A stretch of 64,000 nucleotides of DNA from Gammaproteobacteria bacterium. GTDB lineage: Bacteria > Pseudomonadota > Gammaproteobacteria > Thiohalomonadales > Thiohalomonadaceae. The DNA is taken from positions 39,773-103,772 of the forward strand of contig QKED01000094.1 of assembly GCA_003252455.1 (NCBI GenBank). Reading direction: 5' to 3'. The notes under the pieces were generated by a model. The model saw nothing but the letters and a program-made list of their open reading frames with translations, did not search any database and was not told where the DNA came from. The position numbers and the translations under genes were made by a program. Of this stretch, positions 61,958 to 64,000 are shown one piece after another (within the stretch, counting starts at the first letter, position 1; each line of letters opens with the position of its first letter).

Positions 61958-61973
61958 CTCCGTGCCTCCGTGG
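61958..61973 (-). repeat. Right member of an inverted CCACGGAG repeat pair
   Basis: CTCCGTGCCTCCGTGG, reverse complement of the element at 60391-60405 apart from one inserted base. Confidence 0.6.
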
Positions 61974-62001
61974 CAAACCATCGTCAGGGACCGCCTCTGA
62001 A

Positions 62002-63618
62002 TCAGACGCTCTCCACCTGGGCGTCACGGATACCCCGCACACCCTCCCGCGCCCCCGCATGCTCACTGCGCATGAAGGCGTCGTAGTCCACCGCCGTGGC
62101 GAGCATGCCGATGGCACTCAGGCTGCCGTCGAGGATGATGAAGCGCGGCGCGGCGAGGATCAGGCGCAGCGCCGTGCCCGCGCTGATGTCGCCCTGCGCG
62201 GCGAGACGCACGGCGCGCCAGCAGAGCGAGGCGCAGAAGATCGGGCGAAAGCCCCATGGCAGTTTGTAGCGCTTGGGGTAGCGGCTGGCGACGCGCGCCC
62301 GCTCCAGCATGCGCTGCATGGAGAAGGTGCGCGCGCAGAAGGCGAGGTAGGAGGCCTGGAGGCTGTCGGCGCCCATGCGCGCCGGTTTGAAGACGGTGTT
62401 GCGCACGTTGTAGCGGTCTGAGTCGAAGTTGATCACCCGCGCCTCCCCCTCCATCTGCGTGCGCAGCAGGGTGCCTGGGTAGGGGGTGAGGATGTTCGGC
62501 AGTACGTAGAAGATGTTCTGCGCCTCGATGAACTCGGCCAGGCGCGTGGCCGACGCCTCGGTGTCGTGCTCGCCGCCGAGGATGGTGGAGAAGATCACCG
62601 CCATGCCGCGCTCCTTGATGTTGCGGATCGCCTCGCCGTAGCTCTCCGGCGAGTTCATCTTCTTGTCCATGGCGTCGAGCGTCTCCTGCTCGATGGACTC
62701 GAAGCCGATGAAGAGGATCTGACAACCGGCGCGGCGCAGCGCCTCCAACAGCTCGATGTCGAGACCGGTGCGGTAGTTGACCTGGGTGTACCAGCTGAGC
62801 ACCATGCCGCGCTCTTTTTGCATCTTCTCCAGTGCGGCGCAGACCGCCAGGGCGTGTTTGCGGTCGATGGCGAAGTTGTCGTCGCTGAAGAAGATGGTGC
62901 TGGTGGCGAGGTGCGTCTTCACCCCGCCGTTGAGGTGGTCGACCACCGGCAGCGGGCGGCGCTTGAGGGCGATGAGCGACTCCACCTCGGCGACCACCTG
63001 CTCCGGGGTCTTGCGCCGCAGCTTGCGCCCGTTCATCTGCGTCACGGTGCAGAAGTTGCAGTTGTAGGGGCAGCCGCGTGTGGTCTGGAGTTGCAGGATG
63101 ACGTAGTGCTGGTGGCGCGTGAGGTCGTAGCGCGGCGGGGGCAACTGCTTGATCTCGGGCGCGTCGAAGGCGGTGTAGCGTGGCTGGAGTTGGCCCTTGG
63201 CCAGGTCGTCGAGGATCCCGGCCCAGATCATCTCCGCCTCGCCGACCACCACGCAGTCGACATGCTCGGCCACCTCGTCGGGGCACATGGAGGCGTGGAT
63301 GCCGCCCATGATCACCGGCACGCCTCGCCTGCGGAACTCGGCGGCGATGGCGTAGGCGCGCTTCGCCTTGAAGGTCATGGCGGTGATGCCGACCGCATCG
63401 CACGGGGTGTCGAAGTCGATCGGCTCGACCATCTCGTCGATGATGCGCACCTCGTGCTCCGCCGGGGTCATGGCGGCCAGGGTCGGGAGCGCCAGGGGCA
63501 GGCCGAAGAGCAGACGGAAGTCAGTCTTGACGCTCATCAGGGCGGAGAAGATCTCCCCGGTGTAGAGGTCGCGCCCGGCTTCGGCGGGGTTGTCTGGGTT
63601 GATGAGGAGTATCTTCAC
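62002..63618 (-). CDS. B12-binding domain radical SAM protein
   Basis: 538 residues with a GTG start (MKILLINPDNP) supported by GAGG about eight bases upstream. The N-terminal 150 residues look like a cobalamin-binding Rossmann domain (GGIHAS at 105-110, VVVGEAE at 123-129). The radical SAM cluster motif is C183-x-x-x-C187-x-x-C190 in RGCPYNCNFC, followed by FFSDDNF, GFESIEQETL and TPYPGTLL segments typical of this family. Members methylate or rearrange unreactive carbons in hopanoids, bacteriochlorophylls and natural products. The FCTVTQMNGRKLRRKTPEQV stretch recalls hopanoid-type enzymes, but the substrate cannot be assigned. It stands alone, facing the repeat region. Confidence 0.88.
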   Translation of the reverse strand: MKILLINPDNPAEAGRDLYTGEIFSALMSVKTDFRLLFGLPLALPTLAAMTPAEHEVRIIDEMVEPIDFDTPCDAVGITAMTFKAKRAYAIAAEFRRRGVPVIMGGIHASMCPDEVAEHVDCVVVGEAEMIWAGILDDLAKGQLQPRYTAFDAPEIKQLPPPRYDLTRHQHYVILQLQTTRGCPYNCNFCTVTQMNGRKLRRKTPEQVVAEVESLIALKRRPLPVVDHLNGGVKTHLATSTIFFSDDNFAIDRKHALAVCAALEKMQKERGMVLSWYTQVNYRTGLDIELLEALRRAGCQILFIGFESIEQETLDAMDKKMNSPESYGEAIRNIKERGMAVIFSTILGGEHDTEASATRLAEFIEAQNIFYVLPNILTPYPGTLLRTQMEGEARVINFDSDRYNVRNTVFKPARMGADSLQASYLAFCARTFSMQRMLERARVASRYPKRYKLPWGFRPIFCASLCWRAVRLAAQGDISAGTALRLILAAPRFIILDGSLSAIGMLATAVDYDAFMRSEHAGAREGVRGIRDAQVESV

Positions 63619-64000
63619 CGGCTCGTGCCTCTGGGTTCATCCCTTGAGGCCAATCCCGACGCACAAGGCTTTCTGACTCTTTTAGTCAGTATATCCCTAG
63701 CCTGCCCGGCACGGGTGGGAGAGTCGGCCCGATGGGCCGTAAAGTCACATGATCAGGGCACGCGGCGCCGACCTGTGCTTAAGTAGGTAGGCCTTCAGGC
63801 CTAAGCCTTGTCGCACGACACTGCGCTAGCGTGAGCGCGGGCCATTCCCGCGAATGCTCAGCCACCAAGACCCTTCGCGCCCATGGGGCGCTCCTACGCC
63901 GACCGAAGATCCCACGTAGGAGCGGGCCATGCCCGCGAATGGCCAGCCTCGAACACCCTTCGCGCCCATGGGGCGCTCCTACGCCGACCGAAGATCCCAC
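63619..64000. other. Upstream region of the radical SAM gene
   Basis: 382 bases to the window edge. It includes an inverted repeat CTGACT-cttttA-GTCAG-type element at 63673-63689 next to a minus-strand TATACT (about 63694-63689), a possible promoter/operator for the radical SAM gene, then the REP array from about 63830. Confidence 0.5.
63830..64000. repeat. REP/BIME-like array, 85-bp period, running off the window
   Basis: GTAG-type head at 63916 (GTAGGAGCGGGCCATGCCCG), a diverged head near 63836, and inverted partners with GCGCCCATGGGGCGC near 63878 and 63963. The two partners are 85 bp apart, and the linker GCCGACCGAAGATCCCAC is repeated. Same heads as the 57.5-kb array but a different linker. 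Confidence 0.8.

Larger units (their letters stand above)
61468..62001. other. Repeat-rich intergenic region
   Basis: 534 bases with no supported gene. It contains a partial copy of the long repeat (61507-61598), a 13-bp perfect inverted repeat (61620-61670), a full copy of the long repeat (61748-61935) and the right CCACGGAG element (61958-61973). Confidence 0.65.

Overview
The window is high-GC DNA from a Gammaproteobacterium, most likely a purple sulfur bacterium or close relative in the Chromatiales. This placement is inferred from E. coli-like menaquinone proteins (MenB and MenI especially), a geranylgeranyl-reductase-type enzyme, HemJ, giant LEPR-XLL proteins and GTAG-type REP elements. 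No marker gene settles the taxonomy. No rRNA, tRNA, insertion sequence or CRISPR array was recognised.

Layout. (1) 1-12487, minus: 5' part of a giant LEPR-XLL protein (giant B, at least 4162 codons, running off the left edge). (2) 12.8-19.5 kb, minus: a compact operon, polyprenyl diphosphate synthase - menI - menF - menD - menB - geranylgeranyl-reductase-like oxidoreductase - hemJ. (3) 19.9-20.8 kb, plus: menA, divergent from that operon. (4) 20.8-25.6 kb, minus: menC - menE - GH3-type acyl-acid amido synthetase - GNAT-like protein, in overlapping genes. (5) 25.6-50.3 kb, minus: a second giant LEPR-XLL protein (giant A, 8222 codons). (6) 50.7-52.9 kb, minus: sulfotransferase and two short-chain dehydrogenases. 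(7) 53.3-57.5 kb, plus: second sulfotransferase and a FAAL-ACP-condensation protein. (8) 57.5-58.0 kb: tandem REP array. (9) 58.2-60.4 kb, plus: ABC exporter fused to a cyclic-nucleotide-binding-type domain. (10) 60.4-62.0 kb: repeat-rich segment around one AT-richer orphan gene. (11) 62.0-63.6 kb, minus: B12-binding radical SAM protein. (12) A second REP array at the right edge.

How it fits together. The men genes cover chorismate to isochorismate (MenF), SEPHCHC synthesis (MenD), OSB synthesis (MenC), OSB-CoA (MenE), DHNA-CoA (MenB), DHNA (MenI) and prenylation (MenA), plus a trans-prenyl diphosphate synthase for the side chain and a candidate prenyl-tail reductase. MenH and the final methyltransferase are not in the window. 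HemJ, whose electron acceptor could be a quinone, ends the operon. A GH3 enzyme and a GNAT-like protein are translationally coupled to menE, an unexpected addition.

The two giants flank the men genes and are co-linear paralogues. Both start with LEPR-XLL, then carry a complete HExxHxxGxxH metzincin zinc signature, then thousands of residues of beta-strand repeats, including nine copies of a roughly 60-100-residue module. Giant A continues into FG-GAP/VCBS-type, cadherin-like and LamG-like domains. On the right, the sulfotransferases, reductases, FAAL-ACP-C protein and exporter look like a small uncharacterised lipid or lipopeptide locus.
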